Shown: piece by piece, positions 28,501-35,012 of the stretch
Numbering within the stretch: the first letter of the stretch is position 1
How the letters are laid out: the number at the start of each line of letters is the position of its first letter
Assembly: GCF_022213955.1 (NCBI RefSeq)
Contig: NZ_JAKNTW010000027.1
Location: forward strand, 62,001-126,000
DNA length: 64,000 nt
Source: Dolomitihabitans soli
GTDB taxonomy: Bacteria; Actinomycetota; Actinomycetes; Streptosporangiales; Streptosporangiaceae
Direction of reading: 5' to 3'
Translations under genes and position numbers: made by a program
Notes under the pieces: model-generated
What the model was told of the DNA's origin: nothing
What the model saw: only the letters and a program-made list of their open reading frames with translations
The model's database searches: none

Positions 28501-30426
28501 GGGAGCCGTCTCTACCGCACACGCGATCTCGGCCGGTGGCGGCCCGACGGCACCCTGGAATTCCTCGGCCGTTCCGACGAACAGCTGAAGATCCGCGGCT
28601 ATCGGGTGGAACCGGGCGAGGCAGAGCAGGCTTTGCGTGAGGTGGACACGGTCCACGACGCCGCGGTGCTTGCCCACCACGACCATGACGAGCCCTACCT
28701 CGCCGGATACGTGATCTTCGAGGAGGGTGCCGCCGAGGACTGGACAAGGGTGATCGACGCCTTGGCCGAAAAGATGCCGAACTATCTGATTCCCACGGCG
28801 TGGGCCAGGGTGACCGAATTGCCGGTCAATGCCAGCGGCAAGCTGGATGGCACTCGACTGCCCAAACCCGCCCGTGTCCCCGAGGTGGTTTCGGGCATCG
28901 AACCGTCCACCCCTCTGGAGCGGGAACTGCATCGATTGTGGTGCACCGAACTCCAACTGCCTCGAGTTCCCGTCGATCGCTCGTTCTTCGAACTGGGCGG
29001 GCATTCGCTGAGCGCGATCCGGCTGCTGAACCGGATCCGGGAACAGATCGGTGTCGAGTACTCCATGACCGATTTCTTCCACTCCCCGACCATCCACGCG
29101 ATGGCCCAGCGCCTCCACGCGCCGGATACCGTCGAGGTAGAGGACACCTGGCCGCTGACCGCGACCCAGCAACGGCTCTGGCGACGCCACACCAGCAACC
29201 CCCAGCCTGCCGTGTACAACGTGACGCACCGGATCACCCTGGACGGCGACCTCATCGTGCAGGCGCTGCAACGTGCGCTCACCGCACTCGTACAACGCCA
29301 CGCCGCGCTGCGCACCAGGGTGATGTCGCCTGACCACGAACTCGTCGGAGAGACCATCGCCACGCGCCCCGTCGAACTACCGGTCACCGACCTGATCGGG
29401 GCGGAAAAGGCTCGGGTACGACAATGGTGCCAGCAGGCGGCGCAACAACCCTTTCACCTGGACCAGCCCTGGCTGTTCCGAGTCCGCCTGGCCACCGTGT
29501 CCGACAATAAATGGGTGCTGGTCCTGGTGATGCACCACATGATCTGCGATGGGTGGTCGCTCGGCCTGCTCTGGGCAGAGCTCACGGCTCTGTACAACGC
29601 CGAGCTTTCCGGGAGTGAGTCCACGCTCGCACCTCCTGGCGCCCAGTACCCGGACTATGCGCGCTGGCACCAGGCCCGACCGGCCCAGCCCGAACACGAC
29701 CGGCTGGTGGAGTTCTGGCGCGCCAGGCTGACCGACGCCCCGCTACGTCTGGCTCTTCCGTACGATCGGCCGCGGCCCGAACGGCTGTCAGGCCGTGGCG
29801 GCCTCCTCGAATTCACCCTGCCCGCGACGCTGGCCGACGCGGTCGACGCCACCGCACGTCAAACCGCCGTCACATCCTCCATGGTCCTGACAGCCGCGTT
29901 CGCGACCTGGATGTCGCGCCTGTGCGGTCAGAACGACATGGTGCTGGCTCTGTCGAGTGCGAACCGCACCCTTCGCGAACACGAGGCGATGGTCGGTCTG
30001 GTCGGTGACGCGATGCCGCTACGCGTGCGCACAGGCGAAACTCCGTTCACTGAGCTCTGTAGGCAACTCGGCAGTTCATTGTTCGCCATGGCCGACCATC
30101 CGCTTCCGCTGAGCGAAATCCTGGACTTCATCCTGCCCGACCATCGAGACCACGCATTCACCAACGTCCTGTTCACCGTGGTGACCATCCCACCGACGAA
30201 GCTGGACCTGCGCGGGCTCTCGGCCACCGTGAACTCTCTGCCGGTCGCAGGAAAGGCCAGGACGGAACTCTATGTCGTACTCACCCCTACCGGAGGCGGC
30301 ATCGATGTCTGCTTTGAATACTCCACAGACCTTTTCCAGCATTCCACTATGGCCGAGTGGGCACATGACTTCCGGGGCGTGCTGGACGAACTGACACGTC
30401 AGGTGCTGTCACCTATCCATCCATGA
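19576..30426 (+). CDS. Hybrid PKS/NRPS megasynthase: AMP ligase-ACP-KS-AT-ACP-luciferase-like monooxygenase-C-A-PCP-C
   Basis: 3616 residues, ATG behind AGGAGG. Domain order with key motifs: acyl-AMP ligase (about 1-600; SSGSTGVPK near 176); ACP1 (GITSVTI near 645); ketosynthase (711-1138; TACSTS, EAHGTG, NIGHLD intact); acyltransferase (1253-1540; GHSVGE and AFHS, malonyl-type); ACP2 (GADSLSMM near 1637); FMN-dependent luciferase-like monooxygenase of MupA type (1798-2145); condensation (2168-2600; HHIVFDS); adenylation (2610-3090; FDVSVQE, NEYGPTE); PCP (GGHSLSA near 3142); final condensation (3194-3616; HHMICDG). There is no ketoreductase and no thioesterase. Expected logic: activate an acyl acid, add one malonyl unit, oxidise, couple one amino acid, release through the last C domain. 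By-eye adenylation code D-V-Q-F-V-A-E-I-I-K gives no confident substrate. Confidence 0.93.
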   Translation: MQSICQGAPLANDLDAATLTQALYHAAERSSGAGVMTIDDSGETSFLSYPALLDRARRVLGGLRRRGLRPGDIAIVQSAAQLDFFVAFWACVLGGIQPLCVARPSGFEAADPSLARMFHSWTFLRQPPILCSTIDVPLLTAVFPAADVQVIDLMECERSASAERDHEAQGVDHALLLLSSGSTGVPKIIPLTHRGLAEFGAGTPELLPITPSDVTFNWLPLDHSGAFLLYHVLEVFVGCTNIHASTDLILSDPLRWLDLLEKHRVNHSWSPNFGYQLVNKELADHPERRWDFSPIKTLVSGGEQITLPVMSAFFAATEPFGIRPDHFVPVWGMAETCTAITFSRFGSGQGVHRVRNSSLHGDLEWADETDTDACTTFISVGEPAPGTTLRIVDQQGRLLPEGRIGRLQVRSARTTPGYLNDPQANAEAFPDGTWLNTGDLAFAKDNEITITGREKNLIILNGANYYCHEIESIVASVDGVQDDLIAACGIPDAQTGSEVLAVFFSTDAVTDAVTDAVTDAVTDAVTDAVTDAVTDAVPAKLARDIRNALFSRLQLSPAYVVPVPQGHFPKTTSGKIQRAELRRRLLNGELSPADSPATSAVTGPAATAVPGARRAEMRQIVLKVFRQLVDPGIDERMPFYETGITSVTITRIRARLEQELGFRIPQTAMFEYPSIAELVGHLTSSRARDTPAAPSTTPVAPSTTPADQRIAIVGMAARFPGAASLKEFWANLSAGVESIRMFSRDELAGSGFSADEIDHPDFVPASGALDDVEGFDAEFFRMSAREAELTDPAQRLFLECCHHALEDGGYAAAAPSTRIGVFAGSGMNLYAHQSYLLNNLTVGRDDPVAALQAAIGNQPDFLATRVAYRLGLTGPAIGVQTACSTSLVALHLACQALLNGDADLALAGAAAVHVPQAIGYRHYTGSILSAGGRCRAFDADADGTVGGNGVAAVLLKPLDRALADGDTVHAVILGTAVNNDGNSKVGFTAPSVRGQAAVIEQAIDRARVPAETITYVEAHGTGTALGDPVEVRALTEAFSRRTDRRSFCTLGSVKPNIGHLDSCAGMAGLIKTVLMLQHRQIVPLANLRRPNPALDLDGSPFVLSTELKPWTVVGSPLRAGVSALGVGGTNAHVILEEAPAREASGRSSDTRSGGLLPLSAVTSQALTQLAESLRDALRAEPEPAMADILMSTAVARPHHRHRLAVTGSSALELADALDVVLRASASPASSDSVVEGVCRREVPPEGFGPLAFQFTGQGSAYRGMADDLYQNFPAFRVALDRCAEAYDGDLRDSLLGDHSADAAWSTDVAQPALFAFQVALAELWTSVGVRPDFVVGHSVGEYAALCVAGALSMEDGLRLTGLRGRLMQATEPGKMIALRADLPTVEQIMTTTAVELAAINAPRDHVLSGSVAAIEEVTTLLDRRGIAWRELPVTRAFHSALLDPMLDGFTEHLRQVRFSPLRIPLASTLTGQLLPEGSRIDADYLRRQLRRPVRFDQALTVLDHVRCQTYLEVGPDAVLTGLGRRSRAHHRWVATQRHGDDPVRSFLSAMGELYCHGASLDWAALAAGGRRIPLPGYPFQHRPHWLTREVPQSMDRNTVDHPESADRVLTTVCELAAQQLGLDPSAIRPDVSFIDLGADSLSMMAMVREIEQRFGVRVPIRVLFEGADTPGRLTQRITAELPATFSGTVPDSPARPAQQTSATLPANSPPPAVSSSDHAIQGVIDQQLRLAERLVDRVTGLMADQLALLGNPAVSPNGPGAPTSVVATAVTPSAPEPAAPRLVLPPPSDAGVPIEQKVCDFSLYFFGDYPQQNHQDQYTAIIDVARFADEHGFHTIWIPERHFHSFGALFPNPSVLAAALARETRRIRLHAGSVVLPLHHPARVAEEWAVVDNLSGGRAGICIASGWHANDFVLAPDNFGRHRQLAMTQLETVRRLWSGESITAKSGSGDEVEVRTYPTPVQPMPPLFLAVASNPDSYRLAAEQDIGVVTNLMSQTIEQLADNIALYRRTRAECGYDPQAGRIVVLLHTYLGADAEQAQAEAFEPFCDYLRSSLSLFGQVTNSLGFNIDLDNTPQDDLRFLLEQAYRRYCQSRALIGSPDDRAPIVDRLLAAGVDEIACFIDFGVSSALVRDSLPLLDDLRRRYLQGDRPDTKTPSSVSSTAAVERPLSAAQRRLWVLDQLHPGQGTYLEPKAIRLDGALDVERLRWALGQVIERQPELRTVFRDRHGEPYRVVLSHVDVDLPVIDHAGHAEDAALRLTLRSVSDHRFDLGTGPLLLARLLRLSADRHLLFLLAHHIVFDSLSTHVFIQDLAAYYRSGPGTTPALAELPRDHPTPGFDQATKATNLEYWRRQLIDAPVLMLPVDRARPAIASGDGASLTYEFDGTLIEQVRRFSKDRRVTVFMTMLGAVAAMLERFTGQDDIVLGTPVTNRPAGTENMVGFFLDTLALRVDLSGDPSFTELARRVRDICTLAYEHQGLPFDELVAELNPERDLARNPLFQVMVEFENAVPVDFDPPELAATLLDVPRHRAPFDLTLYLSHHAEGLRCMVEYNSDLFEESSVRRFLGYVEEILHRATQDPDRPLSGLGTLIASDQADLARWQGEPATARPDCLHQLVERQAERTPDGIALISEQGRLTYQELDQRANQMAWRLRGQGVDRGAIVALLLPRGPELIIAMLAVLKAGAAYLPLDSSLPETRWRFVIQDTDAVLLVTNRGYGEGLAAEMATLYADEADSGAQTPVGAPPPSATADDLAYCIHTSGSSGRPKGVAMPHRGPVNLIEWYARHRSPRRTLQWTSPGFDVSVQEIFTTLATGASLVLISDADRYNPSTVTKIIREQRVERLFMPFTPLKYLMETEPLLPTLREVVSAGESLILTAAIRRFLARHPDCRLFNEYGPTEAAIIATTHAVDPRAGDHPPIGRPIDGVIVRVLDAHRSPAPVGAVGEIFLGGGGLAHSYVNQPEETARAFVPDPVDAGSRLYRTRDLGRWRPDGTLEFLGRSDEQLKIRGYRVEPGEAEQALREVDTVHDAAVLAHHDHDEPYLAGYVIFEEGAAEDWTRVIDALAEKMPNYLIPTAWARVTELPVNASGKLDGTRLPKPARVPEVVSGIEPSTPLERELHRLWCTELQLPRVPVDRSFFELGGHSLSAIRLLNRIREQIGVEYSMTDFFHSPTIHAMAQRLHAPDTVEVEDTWPLTATQQRLWRRHTSNPQPAVYNVTHRITLDGDLIVQALQRALTALVQRHAALRTRVMSPDHELVGETIATRPVELPVTDLIGAEKARVRQWCQQAAQQPFHLDQPWLFRVRLATVSDNKWVLVLVMHHMICDGWSLGLLWAELTALYNAELSGSESTLAPPGAQYPDYARWHQARPAQPEHDRLVEFWRARLTDAPLRLALPYDRPRPERLSGRGGLLEFTLPATLADAVDATARQTAVTSSMVLTAAFATWMSRLCGQNDMVLALSSANRTLREHEAMVGLVGDAMPLRVRTGETPFTELCRQLGSSLFAMADHPLPLSEILDFILPDHRDHAFTNVLFTVVTIPPTKLDLRGLSATVNSLPVAGKARTELYVVLTPTGGGIDVCFEYSTDLFQHSTMAEWAHDFRGVLDELTRQVLSPIHP
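21094..21189 (+). repeat. In-frame 12-bp tandem repeat, eight units, inside the AMP-ligase domain
   Basis: GATGCCGTGACC is repeated head-to-tail eight times (the last ends CCG), with T-for-C changes in two late copies. It encodes Asp-Ala-Val-Thr units between the end of the adenylating core (VLAVFFST) and the C-terminal subdomain (PAKLARDIRNALF). Unit length is a multiple of three, so copy number can change without breaking the frame. Confidence 0.97.
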
Positions 30427-30507
30427 AGCTCTGACGGTTGGTCGCGGCGGGCAGCAGATGGATAAGGCGCCGAAGGATCGTCGCGAAGCTGCTGATAACC
30501 AGTTTGA

Positions 30508-31536
30508 TCATCGTTCGGCGCTTCTCACCGACGAAGTGATCACTGGTTGTGGTGCCATTACGTCGAGTTCACTGTTATGGGTTTCCGCTCGGCTCTGTCG
30601 TCGGTATCTGCCGGGTGCGGTGCCGTACTCCCGCTTGAAGGCGTTGGCGAAGGCGAACTCCGAGGTGTAGCCGATCCGGGTGGCCACCTCGCCGAGCGGG
30701 GCGTCGGACTCGCGGAGAAGCCGGGCTGCGGTGGTCATGCGCCACCAGGTCAGGTAGGTGAGGGGCGGCTGGCCGATCAGGGTGGTGAAGCGCCGGGAGA
30801 AGGCCGCCCTGGACAGTCCCGCCCGGGTGCCGAGTGTCTCGACCGTCCAGGGGAGCGCGGGGTCATGGTGGAGGGCGTGCAGTGCGGAGCTGATCGCCGG
30901 GTCGCCCAGTGCCGCGGCCCAGCCGGCGGTCGTGCCGCGTTCGGACTGTTCGTCGAACCAGGCGCGCAGGATGTAGAGCAGCAGCATGTCGAGCAGCGCG
31001 GGCACGATGGTGTCGGCGCCGAGGCGGGGGTTGTCGAGTTCGCCGCCGAGGAGGTCGACGGCGGCGCGCAGTTCGGGGAGGTGCCCGAGGCGGGCGGGCA
31101 GGTGGACGATCTCGGGCAGGTCGCCCAGGAGCGGATGGGCTCGGCTGGGGTCGAGCCGGTATCCACCGCAGAGGGTCACGGTGACCGCCTGCGCGCTGTC
31201 CTGTCCGGTCTTCCCCACGGTCGCGGAGGCGTAGCGGTCTTCGAATCGAGGGTCGTTCAGTGGGTCGCAGACGGGTTCGGTCAGCGGGGTGGTAGGGCTG
31301 TCGGCGAGCGCGTAGCCGCTTCCGTGGGGCAGGAACACCACGTCGCCGACGTTCAGGGCGATGGGGGCTCCGTCGTCCGGGGGGATCAGCCGGCACGATC
31401 CCTGCAGGACCACCTGAAAACCGGCGGAGCCGCGCACGGTGGGGAACCGCTGCCCCCAGGGGGCGTGCCACTCAACGCGCGCCGAGCGGGGTTCTCCGGC
31501 GCGCATCGCGGCGATCACATCGCTGAGTACGTCCAC
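30508..31536 (-). CDS. AraC-family regulator with N-terminal cupin domain
   Basis: 342 residues. The N-terminal half is a cupin-type ligand domain (GSCRLIPPDDGAP, LNVGDVVFLPHGSGYAL). The C-terminal 110 residues form the double AraC helix-turn-helix (WTVETLGTRAGLSRAAFSRR, then GEVATRIGYTSEFAFANAFK). It is divergent from the NmrA/oxidoreductase fusion, 130 bases away. Regulators of this subtype often sit beside the oxidoreductase they control, so it probably regulates that gene rather than the megasynthase, which converges on it with only 81 bases between stops. Confidence 0.93.
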   Translation of the reverse strand: MDVLSDVIAAMRAGEPRSARVEWHAPWGQRFPTVRGSAGFQVVLQGSCRLIPPDDGAPIALNVGDVVFLPHGSGYALADSPTTPLTEPVCDPLNDPRFEDRYASATVGKTGQDSAQAVTVTLCGGYRLDPSRAHPLLGDLPEIVHLPARLGHLPELRAAVDLLGGELDNPRLGADTIVPALLDMLLLYILRAWFDEQSERGTTAGWAAALGDPAISSALHALHHDPALPWTVETLGTRAGLSRAAFSRRFTTLIGQPPLTYLTWWRMTTAARLLRESDAPLGEVATRIGYTSEFAFANAFKREYGTAPGRYRRQSRAETHNSELDVMAPQPVITSSVRSAER

Positions 31537-31574
31537 GGGAAGAGTCTATCTCGACGGCCTAAAGAAGACGTACA

Positions 31575-31586
31575 CGTATAAATACG
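31575..31586. promoter_or_regulatory. Short AT-rich palindrome between the AraC gene and the oxidoreductase fusion
   Basis: CGTAT-AA-ATACG lies in an AT-rich stretch midway between the divergent starts, 39 bases from the AraC start and 80 from the fusion start. It may be part of a promoter or an operator; the evidence is symmetry and position only. Confidence 0.3.
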
Positions 31587-31666
31587 AGATTTTCACGCAT
31601 TGGATGTCTCACGTCATCCCCATACGGTTGAGTGCATACGAATTGATCAACCTTTGGGGGTCTTTC

Positions 31667-33421
31667 ATGCCGGGGCAACGCAGGATTCTGGTGATCGGGG
31701 CGACCGGCACGGTCGGCCGGCAGGTCGTGGCGCAACTGCTGGAGGCGGGGGCCGAGGTTCGCGCGCTGGCCCGCGATCCCGAAGCCGCCGGCCTTCCGGA
31801 CGGCGTCGAGACCGTGCGCGGCGACCTGGCCGATCCGGACAGCCTGCACTCGCCCCTGGACGGGGTCGAGGCCGTGTTTCTCCTCTGGCCGTTCGCCACG
31901 GCCGAGGGGATGCCCGCGGTTCTGGATGTGGTCGCCGCGCATGCCCGCCGCATCGTCTACCTGTCTTCGGCGGCCGTACGCGGCTACGAACAACAGGTCG
32001 AGCAGCTGATCGAGCGGTCCGGACTGGAATGGACGTTCCTGCGACCGCACGCCTTCGCGGCCAACACCCTGCGATGGGCCGGGCAGATCCGCGCCGAGGC
32101 AGTCGTGCGCGGGCCGTACGGCGCGGCCGCCATGCCCCCGCTGCACGAGCGGGACCTGGCCGCGGTCGCGGTGCGCACACTCGCCGACGACGGGCACAAC
32201 GGCGCGATCTACGAGCTGACCGGGCCCGAGATACTGACCCAGGCCGAACAGGCGCGCGTCATCGGCGAGGTGATCGGCCGCCCGGTGCACTGGGAGGAGA
32301 CCTCGCCGCAGACCGCGCGGCAGCAGATGCTCACCCGAGGCTGGCCACCCGCGGCCGTGGACGGCATCCTCCAGGCCCAGGCCGAGATGGTGACCGAGCC
32401 GAGAGCGGCCACGGCCACGGTGGCAGAGGTCACCGGAGTCCCGGCCCGCACGTTCCGCACCTGGGTGACCGACCACGCGGGCGAGTTCCGCGGCAGCATG
32501 AAGGCCGCCCGCATCCATGAGTACGGCGATGCCTCCGTCATCCGATACGAAGAAGTACCGCGGCCCGCCCCCGGGCCGGGCGAGGTCCTGATCCAGGTCG
32601 CTGCCACCTCGTTCAATCCTTCGGAGGCGGCGCTGCGCTCCGGGATGCTGCGAGCCGTGCTGCCGGTGGACCTGCCCTACATCCTCGGCTGGGACGTCTC
32701 CGGCACGATCACCGAGGTCAGCGACGACGTGGCGGAATTGGCCGTGGGCGACCGGGTCATCGGCCGTCTCGACGCGGGCGGCGCCGCGGCCGAGTACGTC
32801 GCCGCTCCGGCCGGCGTGCTGGCCAAGGCGCCTGCCACCGTTCCCCTGGCCGACGCGGCCGCGATCCCCGTCGCCGCGCTCACCGCCTGGCAGGTGCTGT
32901 TCGAGCACGCTCACATCACCGCGGGCCAGCGCGTGCTCATCAACGGCGCCGGTGGCGGCGTGGGAGTGTTCGCCGTCCAGCTCGCCAGGCACGCCGGTGC
33001 GACAGTGGTCGCCACGGCCGGCGGCCGCAGCGCCGCGGCGGTCCGCGCGTACGGCGCCGACCAGATCATCGACTACACGACCACCGCTCTCGCAGATGCG
33101 CTGGACGGCCCGGTCGATGCCGTCGTCAACCTCGCTCCGATCTCCCCCGAGGCCGCGGCGAGCCTGGTCTCCCTCCTGCGGCCGGGCGGCGTCATCGCCT
33201 CCGTCGCCACCCCCGTCGAGCCGCCCGCCGACGCCGATGTCACCGCCCTCCACATGATCGCCCGCAACGACGCCAAGCAACTGAGCGAGATCGTCGAACT
33301 CCTCGACGCCGGCGCGCTCATCGTCGACGTCGCCGAATCGCACCCGCTGTCTGACCTCGCGCTGGTCCACCGCAGGAGCGAGGCGGGCCAGACCCGCGGC
33401 AAGATCACCATCTTCCCCTGA
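31667..33421 (+). CDS. Fusion of an NmrA-like SDR and a quinone-oxidoreductase-type MDR
   Basis: 584 residues from ATG 31667 (GGGGG eight bases upstream). Residues 1-280 are an NmrA-like atypical short-chain dehydrogenase: ILVIGATGTVGRQVV is the NAD(P)-binding loop, with YLSSAAVRGYE and FLRPHAFAANTL downstream. Residues 283-584 start MKAARIHEYGDASVIRYEEV and form a zinc-independent medium-chain dehydrogenase, with LINGAGGGVGVFAVQLA as its cofactor loop. These families are normally separate proteins often encoded side by side; the second module begins exactly at what would be its own Met, with no stop before it. So this is either a genuine bifunctional NADPH enzyme or a recent stop-codon loss. 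It is probably controlled by the divergent AraC regulator. Confidence 0.88.
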   Translation: MPGQRRILVIGATGTVGRQVVAQLLEAGAEVRALARDPEAAGLPDGVETVRGDLADPDSLHSPLDGVEAVFLLWPFATAEGMPAVLDVVAAHARRIVYLSSAAVRGYEQQVEQLIERSGLEWTFLRPHAFAANTLRWAGQIRAEAVVRGPYGAAAMPPLHERDLAAVAVRTLADDGHNGAIYELTGPEILTQAEQARVIGEVIGRPVHWEETSPQTARQQMLTRGWPPAAVDGILQAQAEMVTEPRAATATVAEVTGVPARTFRTWVTDHAGEFRGSMKAARIHEYGDASVIRYEEVPRPAPGPGEVLIQVAATSFNPSEAALRSGMLRAVLPVDLPYILGWDVSGTITEVSDDVAELAVGDRVIGRLDAGGAAAEYVAAPAGVLAKAPATVPLADAAAIPVAALTAWQVLFEHAHITAGQRVLINGAGGGVGVFAVQLARHAGATVVATAGGRSAAAVRAYGADQIIDYTTTALADALDGPVDAVVNLAPISPEAAASLVSLLRPGGVIASVATPVEPPADADVTALHMIARNDAKQLSEIVELLDAGALIVDVAESHPLSDLALVHRRSEAGQTRGKITIFP

Positions 33422-33472
33422 ACGCAAGATCTCGGACCCGGGTACCACGGCGTCCGAAGAAGGAGACTCGTC

Positions 33473-34030
33473 ATGACCAAGATTGCGATCATCATCGGGA
33501 GCACGCGGCCAGGGCGCAACGGGGAGGCCGTGGCCCGCTGGGTGCACGACATCGCCATCAAGCGCCAGGACGCCGAGTTCGAGCTGGTGGACCTCAAGGA
33601 CTTCGACCTGCCGCATCTGGATGAGGTGATGCCGGCGGCGATGGGCCGATACGGCCTGCCGCACACCAGGAAGTGGGCCGCGACGATCGATTCCTTCGAT
33701 GCGTATGTGTTCGTAACCCCGGAGTACAACCACTCGACGTCGGGCGCGTTGAAGAACGCCATCGACTTCCTGTACGCCGAATGGAACAACAAGGCTGCCG
33801 GGTTCGTCAGCTACGGCAGCGCCGGAGGCACTCGCGCGGTGGAGCACCTGCGGCTGGTGATGGGCGAACTCCAGATCGCCGACGTGCGTGCCCAGGTCGC
33901 GCTGTCGCTGTTCACCGACTTCGAGAACTACAGCGTCCTCAATCCGGCCGCCCAGCAGGAGGATGCGCTCACCGCCATGCTGGACCAGGTCGTCGCCTGG
34001 GGCGCGGCCTTGCGGCCACTTCGTCAGTGA
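33473..34030 (+). CDS. NADPH-dependent FMN reductase-family protein
   Basis: 185 residues of flavodoxin-like fold. IIIGSTRPGRNGEAVARW is the FMN phosphate-binding loop, and TPEYNHSTSGALKNAIDFL is the family's second signature. Such enzymes reduce FMN or quinone-like substrates with NADPH. It starts at ATG behind AAGGAG, 51 bases after the fusion oxidoreductase, so the two are probably co-transcribed as a redox pair. Confidence 0.92.
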   Translation: MTKIAIIIGSTRPGRNGEAVARWVHDIAIKRQDAEFELVDLKDFDLPHLDEVMPAAMGRYGLPHTRKWAATIDSFDAYVFVTPEYNHSTSGALKNAIDFLYAEWNNKAAGFVSYGSAGGTRAVEHLRLVMGELQIADVRAQVALSLFTDFENYSVLNPAAQQEDALTAMLDQVVAWGAALRPLRQ

Positions 34031-34150
34031 TCGTTTCGGATACCCCACAACGTCCCAGGCGCCCTGATCCGTGATGACCGGTATCTCTGCTCGGCGCGTG
34101 GACCAGATCGGCAGTGGACGTTTTCGGCCACGCCGTGAACCTACCAGTAG

Positions 34151-34167
34151 AGGGAATACCATTCCCT
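34151..34167. promoter_or_regulatory. Palindromic operator candidate upstream of the RpiR regulator
   Basis: AGGGAAT-ACC-ATTCCCT is a perfect 7-base inverted repeat with a 3-base spacer, ending 14 bases before the ATG of the RpiR gene. It probably marks an autoregulatory site. Confidence 0.55.
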
Positions 34168-34181
34168 GATAGGGTCCGCAG

Positions 34182-35000
34182 ATGGAACATGGTTCTCTCG
34201 GTGCCACCGTGCGGGCGAGACTTTCCGGGCTGCACGACGCGGAGGCGCGGGTCGCGCACGTGGTGCTCGACCAGGGCGCCCGGCTCGTCCACCTGAGCGT
34301 GAGCGACGTGGCCGGGCTGGCCGGCACGTCGGCGTCCACGGTCGTACGGTCGTGCCGGAGGCTGGGATTCGGCGGCTACCAGGAGTTGAAGATCGCCGCC
34401 GCCCGCGAGGCGCCGCCGGAGCCCCGAGACGAGCTCGACCCGCTGACCGCGACCGTCCGGGCGGCGCGGGAGGCGCTCGGCGGGCTGTCGGCCACGCTGT
34501 CGCGCGCCGACCTGATCTCGGCCGCCGAAGCGCTCAGCGGCGCCGGCCGGGTGCTGCTGGCGGCCACCGGCCTGTCCGGGGCGATCGCCGTCGACGCCGC
34601 CTACCGGCTGCGGGCCCTGGGCCTGCCGGTAGACCTGCCGCCCGACCCGCTCACCGCACACCTGGCCGCCGACCTGCTGCCAGAGCGGTCCGTCTGCCTG
34701 GCGATCAGCCACAGCGGGGCCACCCGCTCCACCGTCGAGACGGCCCGCCGCGCCCGCGCCGCGGGGGCGAAGGTCGTGACGATCACCAGCTACGCCAGTT
34801 CGCCGCTGACGGAGGAGAGCACATGGGCGCTGGTCGGCGGCGGGCAGGACCTCGTCTTCGGGATGGAAGCGGTGGCCAGCCGCCTCGCCCACCTCACCAT
34901 CATCGACACGCTGTCCATGATCCTGCTCGGGCTGGGCGGCGACCGGGCCCAGCGGGCGGTGTCGGCCTCCGCGGAAATCACCGCCGACCACAGCTACTGA
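34182..35000 (+). CDS. MurR/RpiR-family transcriptional regulator
   Basis: 272 residues. The N-terminal helix-turn-helix (LSVSDVAGLAGTSASTVVRS) is followed by a SIS sugar-isomerase-type domain (VLLAATGLSGAIAVDAAYRL, CLAISHSGATRSTVET, VVTITSYASSPL) that senses phosphosugars. It is followed 12 bases later by an aldo/keto reductase, suggesting a two-gene carbohydrate-linked operon. A perfect palindrome just upstream suggests autoregulation. The ligand cannot be told. Confidence 0.93.
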   Translation: MEHGSLGATVRARLSGLHDAEARVAHVVLDQGARLVHLSVSDVAGLAGTSASTVVRSCRRLGFGGYQELKIAAAREAPPEPRDELDPLTATVRAAREALGGLSATLSRADLISAAEALSGAGRVLLAATGLSGAIAVDAAYRLRALGLPVDLPPDPLTAHLAADLLPERSVCLAISHSGATRSTVETARRARAAGAKVVTITSYASSPLTEESTWALVGGGQDLVFGMEAVASRLAHLTIIDTLSMILLGLGGDRAQRAVSASAEITADHSY

Positions 35001-35012
35001 GAGGACGCCCCA

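Noticed and set aside
18173-30426. Assigning the AfsR/SARP regulator at 5414-8212 as the activator of the megasynthase locus
   Set aside because: Ten kilobases and several unrelated operons separate them, and no SARP-type direct repeat was recognised upstream of the locus.
31559-34339. A 926-codon open frame antisense to the oxidoreductase fusion and FMN reductase
   Set aside because: No recognisable domain, no ribosome site, and it crosses several well-supported genes on the other strand.
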